The notes beneath the pieces are model-generated. The model saw only the letters and a list, made by a program, of their open reading frames with translations. It made no database searches and had not been told where the DNA came from. A stretch of DNA of 64,000 nucleotides from NCBI RefSeq assembly GCF_016617615.1, contig NZ_JAACYA010000002.1:310001-374000 (forward strand), written 5' to 3'. The position numbers and the translations under genes are program-made. Shown one piece after another: positions 23,823 through 32,379 of this stretch (positions are counted from its first letter, which is position 1; each line of letters starts with the position of its first letter). This DNA is from Persephonella atlantica (GTDB taxonomy: Bacteria > Aquificota > Aquificia > Aquificales > Hydrogenothermaceae).

Positions 23823-24184
23823 ATAAAGGATTTTTAAAGGTAGCAGAAGAGCTTTATGAACTTGGCAAACGCTCTAAAGGAGAAAAAAGAGAGTTTGCCT
23901 TTCGTTCGGCAATCAGCAGGGCTTATTATGGTGTTCTGTGGTATGTAAGGAATTTTTATAATCTAAGAGAAAGTGAAGATTTACATAAAATTGTGCTAAA
24001 AACTTTAATTAACAAACATAGTGATTTTGTAGTTGATTTATTGATAGAACTAAAAACCGCCCGTGTAGACGCAGATTATAAAGTTAAAAAAAGAAAACTT
24101 TTAAAAACGATTGATAAAAACGTAACCAAGCTATATATTAATATAGCCAAAAGTATTATTACATATGTAGAAAAAGGAGTTTAA
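23798..24184 (+). CDS. HEPN-domain protein
   Basis: Up to 128 residues, all helical. FAFRSAISRAYYGVLWYVRNFY is the classic HEPN helix, and R57-x5-H63 (RESEDLH) fits the R-x4-6-H motif of HEPN ribonucleases. The ATG at 23798 overlaps the cytochrome gene by 25 bases; a GTG at 23819 makes a GTGA overlap with its stop and is an equally good start. With the next gene it looks like a two-gene toxin-antitoxin-like unit, but this is inferred. Confidence 0.7.
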   Translation: MPDVPQKVNKGFLKVAEELYELGKRSKGEKREFAFRSAISRAYYGVLWYVRNFYNLRESEDLHKIVLKTLINKHSDFVVDLLIELKTARVDADYKVKKRKLLKTIDKNVTKLYINIAKSIITYVEKGV

Positions 24185-24185
24185 A

Positions 24186-24440
24186 ATGCCTAAGGTTAAG
24201 GTTCCATTAAAAGAAATAGCAAAACTTACCAAAAGATTACTGGAAAAAAACAATATACCTTATGACGAAATAAAAGTCTCAGAGGGAGAAAAAGAAGATG
24301 AAGTGGATTACATAATAGCTGTATATACAAAAAAGGTTTTACCATTTAATAAAATGATGGAAATAAGACGAAAACTCTATGATGACCTTAAAGAAATATT
24401 AGAAGGAGGAAGATTTGTAGTAGCATACTTGCCGATGTAA
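24186..24440 (+). CDS. Small protein of unknown function, partner of HEPN gene
   Basis: 84 residues, highly charged, with helix-strand alternation (KEIAKLTKRLLEKNNIPYDEIKVSEGEKEDEVDYIIAVYTKK). It starts one base after the HEPN stop with a GGAG ribosome site. I do not recognise the family. It lacks the GS...DxD nucleotidyltransferase motif of MNT antitoxins. An antitoxin role is only a guess from position. Confidence 0.6.
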   Translation: MPKVKVPLKEIAKLTKRLLEKNNIPYDEIKVSEGEKEDEVDYIIAVYTKKVLPFNKMMEIRRKLYDDLKEILEGGRFVVAYLPM

Positions 24441-24458
24441 AGTAGATGTCATAACTGA

Positions 24459-24587
24459 CTAACCCCTACCCAGTCCTTTCTCTATGGTTCTCAGTCCAAA
24501 GTAAAATGTAAAAACTCCCCCTATTAGGTAATAATCAAACTTTGTAAGCTCTAATCCATTCCACTTTGCAAGTATGTAAAAAGAAAC
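24459..24587 (-). pseudogene. C-terminal remnant of a membrane protein gene
   Basis: An open stretch of 42 codons (VSFYILAKWNGLELTKFDYY then a hydrophobic FTFYFGLRTIEKGLGRG end), preceded in frame by a TAG and lacking a start. The composition looks like real protein, not random AT-rich translation. It is probably the tail of a decayed gene in this debris region. The parent family is not recognised. Confidence 0.4.
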
Positions 24588-24599
24588 CTAAAACATGAT

Positions 24600-24632
24600 C
24601 AAGGGATTTTTATAAAACTGTAAGTCCCTTGA
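24600..24632. repeat. Inverted repeat resembling the tRNA-Leu anticodon arm
   Basis: CAAGGGA ... TCCCTTG forms a 7-bp stem. Together with the flanking TTTT, TAAG and a following CTGCC, it resembles the anticodon arm of the nearby tRNA-Leu gene (CAAGGGATTTTAAGTCCCT ... CTGCC), with about ten extra bases in the loop. It could be a tRNA-gene fragment left by an integration event, or a terminator. Confidence 0.35.
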
Positions 24633-24743
24633 CTGCCTTCAAAACCGCATAAAATCTGGATTTTACCCCCAAAAATCCCGTTTGCACTACGATATTACTT
24701 TTGGGAAATATCGGAGGTGTATTTTTGCTCGGAAATCGTTGAA

Positions 24744-24830
24744 TGGTGCGAGAGGGGGGAATCGAACCCCCACGGCCTTGCGGCCAAGGGATTTTAAGTC
24801 CCTCGCGTCTGCCAATTCCGCCACTCTCGC
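24744..24830 (-). tRNA. tRNA-Leu (anticodon TAA)
   Basis: 87 nt including an encoded CCA. The acceptor stem pairs GCGAGAG with CTCTCGC. The anticodon arm is AGGGA-CTTAAAA-TCCCT, giving anticodon TAA. A long variable arm (class II) and the T-arm GGGGG-TTCGATT-CCCCC are present. It reads UUA codons, common in this AT-rich genome. Confidence 0.97.
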
Positions 24831-24843
24831 TCTGAGAATATAT

Positions 24844-24872
24844 ATTATATGCAAAAAATTTTACCTTTACAA
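24844..24872 (-). promoter_or_regulatory. Promoter of tRNA-Leu
   Basis: On the minus strand, TTGTAA (24867-24872) and a perfect TATAAT (24844-24849) are 17 bases apart, with the start predicted a few bases before the mature tRNA. Confidence 0.75.
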
Positions 24873-24954
24873 TGGATGGGTTGAACAATAGATACATTTT
24901 TATTAACCTAATAGTACATTTATTAAATTATCTAATAACAAATGGTATATAAAA

Positions 24955-26121
24955 TTGAATATTGCAAACTTTCAATTTGAACAGTTTGAGCCATTTTTTG
25001 ATAAGCTAAAGGAAGTCCAGAGTAATCTTGAGCCTGACTTGATTTTATTTTTTGCGCCTTACACATTCTTTGAAAGTAAGGAGTTTCATGTTTTGCACTC
25101 TGCTGTCAGAAAGACAAAATGTGTTGCTGTTTCTTCTGTAGGAACAATTAAAGGTTCCAGTCTGGTTTATAACAGCTACGGGGGAATAGCTGTAAAATTT
25201 ACAAAAAATGGGAATGTACTTATCAACACAAAAGAAAATATATCAAAAACTATAAAAAAGTCAGCCATATTCCTGACAAATAAAGTGCTGAAGGAAAAAA
25301 AAGGTACGAATCTTATATTCTCTACATCATCAAACCTTGCAGTCCACAGAATTTTAAATATTTCTTTTAAGAACATTAAGAATAATTTAAGAATTTATGG
25401 TGGAGTTGCTTCCTCTAATGCACCTGACTTTAGAACCTACATATCTGTAGATGGAAAAATCATAAAGGATGGATTTGTTATTATTAAACTCCAGAATGTT
25501 GAATCTTTTAATACAGTTTCTCTGGGTTTTATACCTGTTGGAACAACATACACAGTAACAAAAAGTAAAGATGATACAATCTACTTTCTTGATGAATTTC
25601 CTGTCTATTACTTCTTGAGTAATATACTAAGAAATACAGGAATATCACCAGAGGATTTAGACCCTGTAAGAACGTCAGAAGTTCTGTGGGAGTTTCCTTT
25701 TCTATTTATTGACGAAGATGGATATATAAGTCATCTTTTAGTTCCTAGGGAGTTTGATACTGAAAATCAGGGACTTGCATTTTATGGAGAAGTTCCTCAG
25801 GGAAGCAGAATAAAGCTGTCCACTGGTGATAGTGAAGATATACTAAGAGATGTAAGGATAAAAGCAGGAGAATTTAAAGAGATAATAAAGCATTCAGATA
25901 AAAAACCCGAACTTATACTTAATATAACCTGTACCGCCAGGAATTACCTTTTAGCAGCAGACGGTTTCCATGATATGGAACAGAAGCAGTATTACGAAAT
26001 GCTAAAAGAGTTCCCTCACTCAGGTTTTCTGACATTTGGAGAAATTGGGCCAGATAAGATGGGAAAGCCAGGAAAATTCTTTAACGAAACATCCATTCTT
26101 GTAGGGCTGGTTGAGAGATGA
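24955..26121 (+). CDS. FIST-domain sensory protein
   Basis: 388 residues with an N-terminal FIST domain (about 1-210; PDLILFFAPYTFFE, GSSLVYNSYGGIAV) and a FIST_C domain (about 215-385; ending GFLTFGEIGP...FFNETSILVGLVER). FIST proteins are cytoplasmic small-molecule sensors, often acting through a partner. The stop overlaps the start of a GGDEF-EAL gene (ATGA), which is the likely output. The start is TTG at 24955 with no clear ribosome site, so a leaderless or different start is possible. Confidence 0.87.
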   Translation: MNIANFQFEQFEPFFDKLKEVQSNLEPDLILFFAPYTFFESKEFHVLHSAVRKTKCVAVSSVGTIKGSSLVYNSYGGIAVKFTKNGNVLINTKENISKTIKKSAIFLTNKVLKEKKGTNLIFSTSSNLAVHRILNISFKNIKNNLRIYGGVASSNAPDFRTYISVDGKIIKDGFVIIKLQNVESFNTVSLGFIPVGTTYTVTKSKDDTIYFLDEFPVYYFLSNILRNTGISPEDLDPVRTSEVLWEFPFLFIDEDGYISHLLVPREFDTENQGLAFYGEVPQGSRIKLSTGDSEDILRDVRIKAGEFKEIIKHSDKKPELILNITCTARNYLLAADGFHDMEQKQYYEMLKEFPHSGFLTFGEIGPDKMGKPGKFFNETSILVGLVER

Positions 26122-27500
26122 ACTATAAAATAAAAGAGAGAATCTTAAAAAATCTGCTCATTGAGATTACAAAAAAGTACGACTATCTGCTCAATGAGTT
26201 CAAGGCAGAAGATATAAGCAAGAAAAACAAACTTATGTATGATTACATAACAGGTCTGTTAAACAGAGACGGTTTTAAAGAGAAACTGAAAGTTATGTCT
26301 GATTTAGCCATAAAGGAAAATAAAACTATTGCAGTAATAACCCTTGACCTTGATAACTTCAAAATTATAAACACATCTTATGGCCACGAGATAGGAGACA
26401 TATTTCTGAAAAAAATAGCTGAAGGTCTAAGGAAGATAAGCAAATCAAACTGGACAGTTTCAAGGATTGGGGGAGACGAATTTGGTATAGCCATATACGG
26501 AACCTCTTATCAGACAGTTCTGCAAGATGTCCAAACCATTAAAAACAGTATAGAAAATCTAAAAATGAAAGCTGGAGATTCGTACATAACAACTACTGTA
26601 TCAATAGGAGTTTCTTTCTTTTCAAAAGATTCAGAGGACATACTCTCTGTTTTTAACAAAGCAGAGGTAGGAATTTATCAGTCTAAGAATAGAGGGAAAA
26701 GCGCAATCACATTCCCTTCAGAAGAGGAACAAACCAGATTTATAAAACTTGAAAAAATCAAAAAATTAATTATTGAAGCAGTAAACAATCCTGAAAATAT
26801 TCCTGTGTTCATCCAGCCTATAATTTCCCTTAAAGATAAGCAGATTATAGGTGGAGAAATACTCCTGAGATTAATGTCCAATAACAGGGTTATACCTGCA
26901 TCTGAATTTATAGATGCTGCTATAACATTTGGATTGTTAGATAAACTTGAAGAAATACAGCTGGAAAATTTTCTAACTCACAGAAATATCCAGATATTAG
27001 AAGGAATGTTTGTTTTTATAAACAGACATATAAAGTCCGGCAATCTGAAGAAAACAGAAGAACTGATAAATAAACTTTCTGAGTTTCACAGGAAAACAGG
27101 AATAAACTTTGTTGTTGAGATAACAGAAAACTCATTCGTTGAAAACTTTCACATGCTGAAAAAACTAATATATTATGCAAAGACCAGAAATATACTGTTT
27201 GCTCTTGACGATTTCGGTGCAGGGTTTGCTTCCTTTGGGTATGTTTCAAAAGTCCCTGTAGACATTATAAAAATTGACGGTTCGATAGTAGAAGAATGCA
27301 TCAACAACAAAAACCATCAGGCGATAATAAAAGCTATATCTGTACTGTCGTCAGAACTGAACATAAAAACTATCGCAGAATTTATAGATAATCAGGAAAA
27401 AGCTTACAGATGTTTGCAGTACGGTATAGATTTTGGACAGGGTTATTATCTTGGAAAACCTGTAGAACTGTCCGAGTTTTTCAAACTACTGCAAAAATAG
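26118..27500 (+). CDS. GGDEF-EAL cyclic-di-GMP enzyme
   Basis: 460 residues. The GGDEF domain (about 45-200) has an intact RIGGDEFGI active site. The EAL domain (about 220-458) has EIL in place of EAL but keeps the metal and catalytic residues: N in FINR, E in VVEITENS, DDFGAG, KIDGS, AEF and FGQGYYLGKP. No transmembrane or PAS domain. It may make and break c-di-GMP under control of the FIST protein encoded 4 bases upstream. Confidence 0.9.
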   Translation: MNYKIKERILKNLLIEITKKYDYLLNEFKAEDISKKNKLMYDYITGLLNRDGFKEKLKVMSDLAIKENKTIAVITLDLDNFKIINTSYGHEIGDIFLKKIAEGLRKISKSNWTVSRIGGDEFGIAIYGTSYQTVLQDVQTIKNSIENLKMKAGDSYITTTVSIGVSFFSKDSEDILSVFNKAEVGIYQSKNRGKSAITFPSEEEQTRFIKLEKIKKLIIEAVNNPENIPVFIQPIISLKDKQIIGGEILLRLMSNNRVIPASEFIDAAITFGLLDKLEEIQLENFLTHRNIQILEGMFVFINRHIKSGNLKKTEELINKLSEFHRKTGINFVVEITENSFVENFHMLKKLIYYAKTRNILFALDDFGAGFASFGYVSKVPVDIIKIDGSIVEECINNKNHQAIIKAISVLSSELNIKTIAEFIDNQEKAYRCLQYGIDFGQGYYLGKPVELSEFFKLLQK

Positions 27501-27513
27501 TAAAATGTAGTTT

Positions 27514-28305
27514 ATGGACAAAAAAGAAAAAATAATTGTAAAAAATTTAACAAAAAAGTTTGGAGACAGAACTGTTCTAAAGAACATATCCTTTGATGTG
27601 AAGGAGGGGGAGATATTTGTTCTGATGGGAGGCAGTGGAAGTGGTAAAAGCACCACAATAAAACATATCATAGGGCTACTAAAGCCTACAGAAGGTCAGA
27701 TAATAATTGACGGAACAGACATTACACAGCTGACAGACAAAGAATTGATAGAATTTAGAAAAAAGATGGGATATCTGTTTCAAGAAGGGGCTTTATTTGA
27801 CAGTCTTAAAGTGTGGGAAAATGTAGGCTTTTACTTTTTAGAAAATACAGATATGCCTAAAAAAGAGATATACAGGCTTGCTCAGGAAAAGCTGGCACTG
27901 GTTGGACTGAAAGGCATAGAAGAGCTTTACCCTTCAGAGCTCTCAGGTGGTATGAGAAAAAGAGTATCCCTTGCAAGGGCTATATCAACAAATCCAGAAA
28001 TTGTGTTATACGATGAGCCGACTTCAGGACTTGACCCTGTAACAAGTGCGATGATAGACAACCTTATTGTAAATCTGAGGGATACTATCGGAGTAACATC
28101 TATTGTAGTTACACACGACCTTGACAGTGCATTTAGTATCGGGGACAGAATTGCTATGATACACAGGGGAATAATATATGCTATCGGTACTCCAGAGGAG
28201 ATAAAAAGTAATCCTGACCCTATAGTCCAGCAGTTTATCAACAGAAAAGCAGAAGGACCAATAACAGAGGAGCTGTTTAGAGAGCTACAATCTGAAAAAG
28301 CATGA
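27514..28305 (+). CDS. ABC transporter ATPase, MlaF-like (phospholipid/MCE type)
   Basis: 263 residues with Walker A GGSGSGKS, Q-loop LFQEGALFDSLKVWENV (the QxGALFDS form typical of MlaF/Ttg2A), signature LSGGMRKRVSLARA, Walker B EIVLYDEPTSGLDP and switch His in VVTHD. MlaF powers lipid movement between membranes with MlaE and MCE proteins, none of which are in this window. It is separated from the GGDEF-EAL gene by 13 bases and has a weak ribosome site. Confidence 0.87.
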   Translation: MDKKEKIIVKNLTKKFGDRTVLKNISFDVKEGEIFVLMGGSGSGKSTTIKHIIGLLKPTEGQIIIDGTDITQLTDKELIEFRKKMGYLFQEGALFDSLKVWENVGFYFLENTDMPKKEIYRLAQEKLALVGLKGIEELYPSELSGGMRKRVSLARAISTNPEIVLYDEPTSGLDPVTSAMIDNLIVNLRDTIGVTSIVVTHDLDSAFSIGDRIAMIHRGIIYAIGTPEEIKSNPDPIVQQFINRKAEGPITEELFRELQSEKA

Positions 28306-28348
28306 AAATGATATAATAAACATTTAGCAATTTCAGGAGGAATAATTC

Positions 28349-29419
28349 TTGGGTTTGTGCAGGTGGGAAGGAATAATAAAAGCTTACAGAGAGTTTTTAC
28401 CTGTTTCTGAAAAAACTCCCATAGTCTCTCTATGTGAAGGAAACACACCACTGATAGATGCTCCTAACTTATCTAAAAAGATAGCCCCTGACAAAAATCT
28501 AAAAATATATCTGAAATACGAAGGACTTAATCCAACAGGCTCCTTTAAAGACCGTGGAATGACAATGGCCATATCAAAGGCAAAAGAAGCTGGAAAAACT
28601 GCTGTCATATGTGCATCAACAGGTAATACTTCTGCATCAGCAGCTGCATACGCAGCAAGGGCAGGGATGGATGCATACGTTATTCTCCCTAAAGGAGCTG
28701 TTGCCTTAGGAAAATTATCACAGGCAATGGTTTACGGAGCAAAAATTATTGCACTTATGGGAAATTTTGACGATGCCCTCAGTATAGTGAGGGAAATTGG
28801 AGAGAAGTTTCCTGTTGAAGTTGTAAACTCAGTAAACCCTTACAGAATTGAAGGACAGAAAACGGCAGCATTTGAGATTGTTGATGCCCTTGGAGATGCC
28901 CCTGACTTTCATTTTATACCTGTAGGAAATGCAGGAAACATCACAGCATACTGGAAAGGATACAAAGAGTATTATCAGGCAGGAAAATCAAAAAAACTGC
29001 CCCGTATGATAGGATGGCAGGCAGAAGGTGCAGCACCAATAGTGAAAGGTTTCCCTATAAAAAACCCCCAGACTATTGCAACAGCTATAAAAATAGGAAA
29101 TCCATACAGTTGGCAGCCTGCACTGCAGGCAGCAAAAGAGAGCAACGGTTTTATTGATGCAGTATCTGACGAAGAAATATTAGAAGCTTACAGACTTGTG
29201 GCTTCTTCTGAAGGGGTTTTCTGCGAACCAGCATCAGCTGCTTCAATAGCAGGTGTTATAAAGGCATACAGAAGAGGCCTTTTTAAAGGGGAAGAAACTA
29301 TCGTATGCACATTGACAGGAAATGGACTGAAAGACCCTGACACAGTTATAAAAGCCAGCGATAAGCCTGTTGAGATGCCACCAGAACTGAATGAAATAGC
29401 CAGATATTTAGGATTATGA
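28349..29419 (+). CDS. thrC: Threonine synthase
   Basis: Converts O-phosphohomoserine to threonine with PLP. 356 residues, the short type. The PLP lysine is in NPTGSFKDRGM, the glycine loop is VGNAGN, and the C-terminus has CTLTGNGLKDP. The start is TTG at 28349, eight bases after AGGAGG; no ATG fits as well. Its stop overlaps the panE ATG. Confidence 0.93.
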   Translation: MGLCRWEGIIKAYREFLPVSEKTPIVSLCEGNTPLIDAPNLSKKIAPDKNLKIYLKYEGLNPTGSFKDRGMTMAISKAKEAGKTAVICASTGNTSASAAAYAARAGMDAYVILPKGAVALGKLSQAMVYGAKIIALMGNFDDALSIVREIGEKFPVEVVNSVNPYRIEGQKTAAFEIVDALGDAPDFHFIPVGNAGNITAYWKGYKEYYQAGKSKKLPRMIGWQAEGAAPIVKGFPIKNPQTIATAIKIGNPYSWQPALQAAKESNGFIDAVSDEEILEAYRLVASSEGVFCEPASAASIAGVIKAYRRGLFKGEETIVCTLTGNGLKDPDTVIKASDKPVEMPPELNEIARYLGL

Positions 29420-30354
29420 AAGTAGCTGTTGTTGGACTGGGAGCATTAGGAATTGCTTTTGCAACATTTTTAAAAAATGCAGGAAACACTGTTTACGGTA
29501 TAACAAAACCTGAGTATTTAAAAGATTTTCAGAGCAAAAGTATAAAAGTTTCTGGCATATGGGGAACGCACAAAGTCAGACTTGATGGAATTTTTTCTGA
29601 CATTTCCCAGATTAAAGAACAATTAGAGCTGATAATAATAACTGTAAAATCCTATGACACAGAAAAGGTATTAAAACAGATAAAACCTGCTGTATCAGAA
29701 AACACATTAATACTGATTGCCCAGAATGGATACGGAAATTATGAAAAGGCTACCAGGTATTACGGCAAAAGTAAAATTCTTCTTGCAAGAGTCATATTTG
29801 GCTCTAAGCTGATTGATAGAACCCATGCCCATATCACAGTAAATGCTGATGATGTTCGTATAGGAGACCCATCCAAAAATATAGAAATGGACAGAATAAT
29901 AGAAGTAGTAAAAACAATAAACAGTGCAGGTATACCAGCCTCCTATGCCCCGGACGTTTACCAGATTCTGTGGGATAAAATTCTGTACAACTGTGCTTTA
30001 AACCCACTGGGCGCAATACTTGAGTGCAGCTATGGGCAGCTTGCAGACAATCCTGAAACAGTAAAGATAATGAACAGAATAATAGAGGAAATTTTTAAAA
30101 CAGCCCAAGCTAATAATATTAGACTTAAATGGGACTCGCCACAAGAATATATTCAACTCTTTTATAACAATCTGATACCTCCCACAAAAGAGCATTTTCC
30201 ATCAATGTACTACGATTTGAAATCAGGTAAAAAAACTGAGATAGATGCTCTTAACGGAGCCATTGTTAAACTCGCTCACAGCAAAGGACTATCTGCACCT
30301 GTCAATGAAACAATAACATCACTTGTAAAATTCAAAGAAAAGGTAAATTTATAA
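29416..30354 (+). CDS. panE: 2-dehydropantoate 2-reductase
   Basis: NADPH-dependent ketopantoate reductase of coenzyme A synthesis. 312 residues. The N-terminal Rossmann motif is VVGLGALGIAFA; the C-terminal helical domain has the KILYNCALNPLGAI catalytic lysine/asparagine region and PPTKEHFPSMYYDLKSGKKTEIDALNG split over the substrate site. It overlaps thrC by 4 bases. Confidence 0.9.
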   Translation: MKVAVVGLGALGIAFATFLKNAGNTVYGITKPEYLKDFQSKSIKVSGIWGTHKVRLDGIFSDISQIKEQLELIIITVKSYDTEKVLKQIKPAVSENTLILIAQNGYGNYEKATRYYGKSKILLARVIFGSKLIDRTHAHITVNADDVRIGDPSKNIEMDRIIEVVKTINSAGIPASYAPDVYQILWDKILYNCALNPLGAILECSYGQLADNPETVKIMNRIIEEIFKTAQANNIRLKWDSPQEYIQLFYNNLIPPTKEHFPSMYYDLKSGKKTEIDALNGAIVKLAHSKGLSAPVNETITSLVKFKEKVNL

Positions 30355-30417
30355 AATTATTAAATTTTTTGTGCTATTATTTAAAAACATACGGATATAT
30401 TAATCTATGGAGGGTTA

Positions 30418-32379
30418 ATGGGAAATATCTCCGCATTATACGTAGAAGATGACTTACAAATAGCCCAAAACATGGTAGCTCTTCTTGAAGATATGTCAGT
30501 CAGTCCACAACACGCACCAGATGGAGAAAAAGCTCTTAAGCTGTTCAATTCCAAAGATTTTGATCTCATAATCACAGACATCCATATGCCAAAAGTCTCA
30601 GGAATTGAATTTATAAAGGAAATTAGAAAAACAAATAAAGATATCCCCATAATAGTAATTTCTGCACATTCTGACAGCAATACCCTTATAGAAGCAGTAA
30701 AATACTCTGTTGATGGTTACATACTAAAACCTATAGAAATATACCAGTTTATTGAGACAGTAGAAAAAGTAATAGAGAAAATCAGACTAAAGAAAGAGAG
30801 AGAAGAGCTCATAAACCTGTTAAAGCAATACCAGCAGGCTATTGATGAATTTTTCATAGTATCAAAAACCGACCCGAATGGAAAAATTACCTATGTAAAC
30901 AAAAAATTTGAACAGATTTCTCAATACAAAGAGGAAGAACTATTAGGAAGAAATCACCGTATAATAAGACATGAAGATATGCCAAAAAGCTTATTTGAAA
31001 ATCTTTGGAACACCATAAAAAAAGGAAAAAAATGGACAGGTATCATAAAAAACAAGGCAAAATCTGGCAAACCATATTACGTATATACAGTTATATTTCC
31101 CATAAAAAACAGAAATAATCAGATAAAGGAATACTTCTCAATAAGACAGGACATCACCTCATTTATTAATCCACAAAAAGTTATAAACCTAACAGCAAAT
31201 CCCAACACAAACAACATGGTAGCCATTTTAAAAATCAAAAATTTTCATGACATAGAGAACGTTTATGATTTCACATCACTAAAAAGTGTAGAAGAAAAGA
31301 TAGAGCACAAAATCAAAAAATTTTTTCACAAAGTATGCAACTTAAAAGACATTATAAACGCAGGTTCAGGAGAATTTGTGCTCATAAGAGAATTTGATAA
31401 AGAATCTGAAAAATACCTACCCCATTTAATAGAGAAAGTAAAAAATAAAGTTCAAGAATTACAAGACAAAGAATTTAAAGACTTTGATTTTGACGTGTTA
31501 ATAGTGTCAAGTGTAGCCTATGGAAAAGATGCCTACAAAAAAGCCAAATACGGTATAAATCTTCTTAATACCACAAATGAAAACTTTATTTTTGTCAATG
31601 AGATAGAAGAAAAGGTTAAAAAAGAATCCCAGTACAAACTAAATATTATAAAGACTGTAAAAGAAGCCATAAAAGAAAATAAAATCACCATATTCCTCCA
31701 GCCTATAATAAACAACAAAAGTAAAAAAATTGAAAAATACGAATCATTAGTCAGAATTACTGCCCCAGATGGACAGGTATTTACGCCCTATCAATTCTTA
31801 GACATCATAAAAGCAACAAAATACTACTACGAGATTACAAAAACAGTATTTTTCTTATCTATCAAAGCACATAAAGCATTAAACAAAGAAATCACAATAA
31901 ACTTATCCACAAAAGATATAGAAGACGAAAACACAAGGAATTTTCTGTACAAAACACTGAAAAAATTAGATAAGTCTGCCAAACATATCGTATTTGAACT
32001 TGTAGAAACAGAAGAGATAAAAAACCCTACCTATTTAGATTCGTTCCTATCAGAAATAAAAAATTTAGGAGCCAAAATATCAATAGACGACTTTGGCTCT
32101 GGATACTCAAATTTTGAAAGATTAGTGATAAAAAAACCAGATTACGTAAAAATTGACGGCAGTTTAATAAGAAAGGTTAAAGAAGACAAGCTAACATATG
32201 ACCTTGTGGAGGAGATAACCCATTTTTGTAAAAAACAAAACATAGAAATGATTGCAGAATTTGTTGAGGATGAAGATACATTTAAGATAGTAAAAGACAT
32301 GGGAATAGATTACTCTCAAGGATTTTTCTTTGGAAAACCAGAACCTTTAGAAAAAGTAATAGGTATAAAAAATGGGTAA
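30418..32379 (+). CDS. Response regulator with PAS, degenerate GGDEF and EAL domains
   Basis: 653 residues in the order REC (about 1-120; D in LIITDIHMPK, T/S in VISAHS, K in ILKP), PAS (about 132-245), degenerate GGDEF (about 260-420; GSGEF replaces GGDEF) and EAL (about 425-650). The EAL motif reads ESLVR, but the N, E, DDFGSG, KIDGS, EF and SQGFFFGKP residues are kept. The likely activity is c-di-GMP hydrolysis controlled by phosphorylation. It overlaps the next gene, encoding its probable kinase, by 8 bases. AT-content is higher than in the flanking housekeeping genes. Confidence 0.9.
   Translation: MGNISALYVEDDLQIAQNMVALLEDMSVSPQHAPDGEKALKLFNSKDFDLIITDIHMPKVSGIEFIKEIRKTNKDIPIIVISAHSDSNTLIEAVKYSVDGYILKPIEIYQFIETVEKVIEKIRLKKEREELINLLKQYQQAIDEFFIVSKTDPNGKITYVNKKFEQISQYKEEELLGRNHRIIRHEDMPKSLFENLWNTIKKGKKWTGIIKNKAKSGKPYYVYTVIFPIKNRNNQIKEYFSIRQDITSFINPQKVINLTANPNTNNMVAILKIKNFHDIENVYDFTSLKSVEEKIEHKIKKFFHKVCNLKDIINAGSGEFVLIREFDKESEKYLPHLIEKVKNKVQELQDKEFKDFDFDVLIVSSVAYGKDAYKKAKYGINLLNTTNENFIFVNEIEEKVKKESQYKLNIIKTVKEAIKENKITIFLQPIINNKSKKIEKYESLVRITAPDGQVFTPYQFLDIIKATKYYYEITKTVFFLSIKAHKALNKEITINLSTKDIEDENTRNFLYKTLKKLDKSAKHIVFELVETEEIKNPTYLDSFLSEIKNLGAKISIDDFGSGYSNFERLVIKKPDYVKIDGSLIRKVKEDKLTYDLVEEITHFCKKQNIEMIAEFVEDEDTFKIVKDMGIDYSQGFFFGKPEPLEKVIGIKNG

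Noticed and set aside
24186-24440. MNT nucleotidyltransferase antitoxin as partner of the HEPN gene
   Set aside because: The protein lacks the GSx(10)DxD motif and is too short and too charged; left as unknown.
24610-24897. Reading frames on both strands across the tRNA-Leu gene
   Set aside because: They run straight through a complete tRNA with its own promoter, so they are artefacts.
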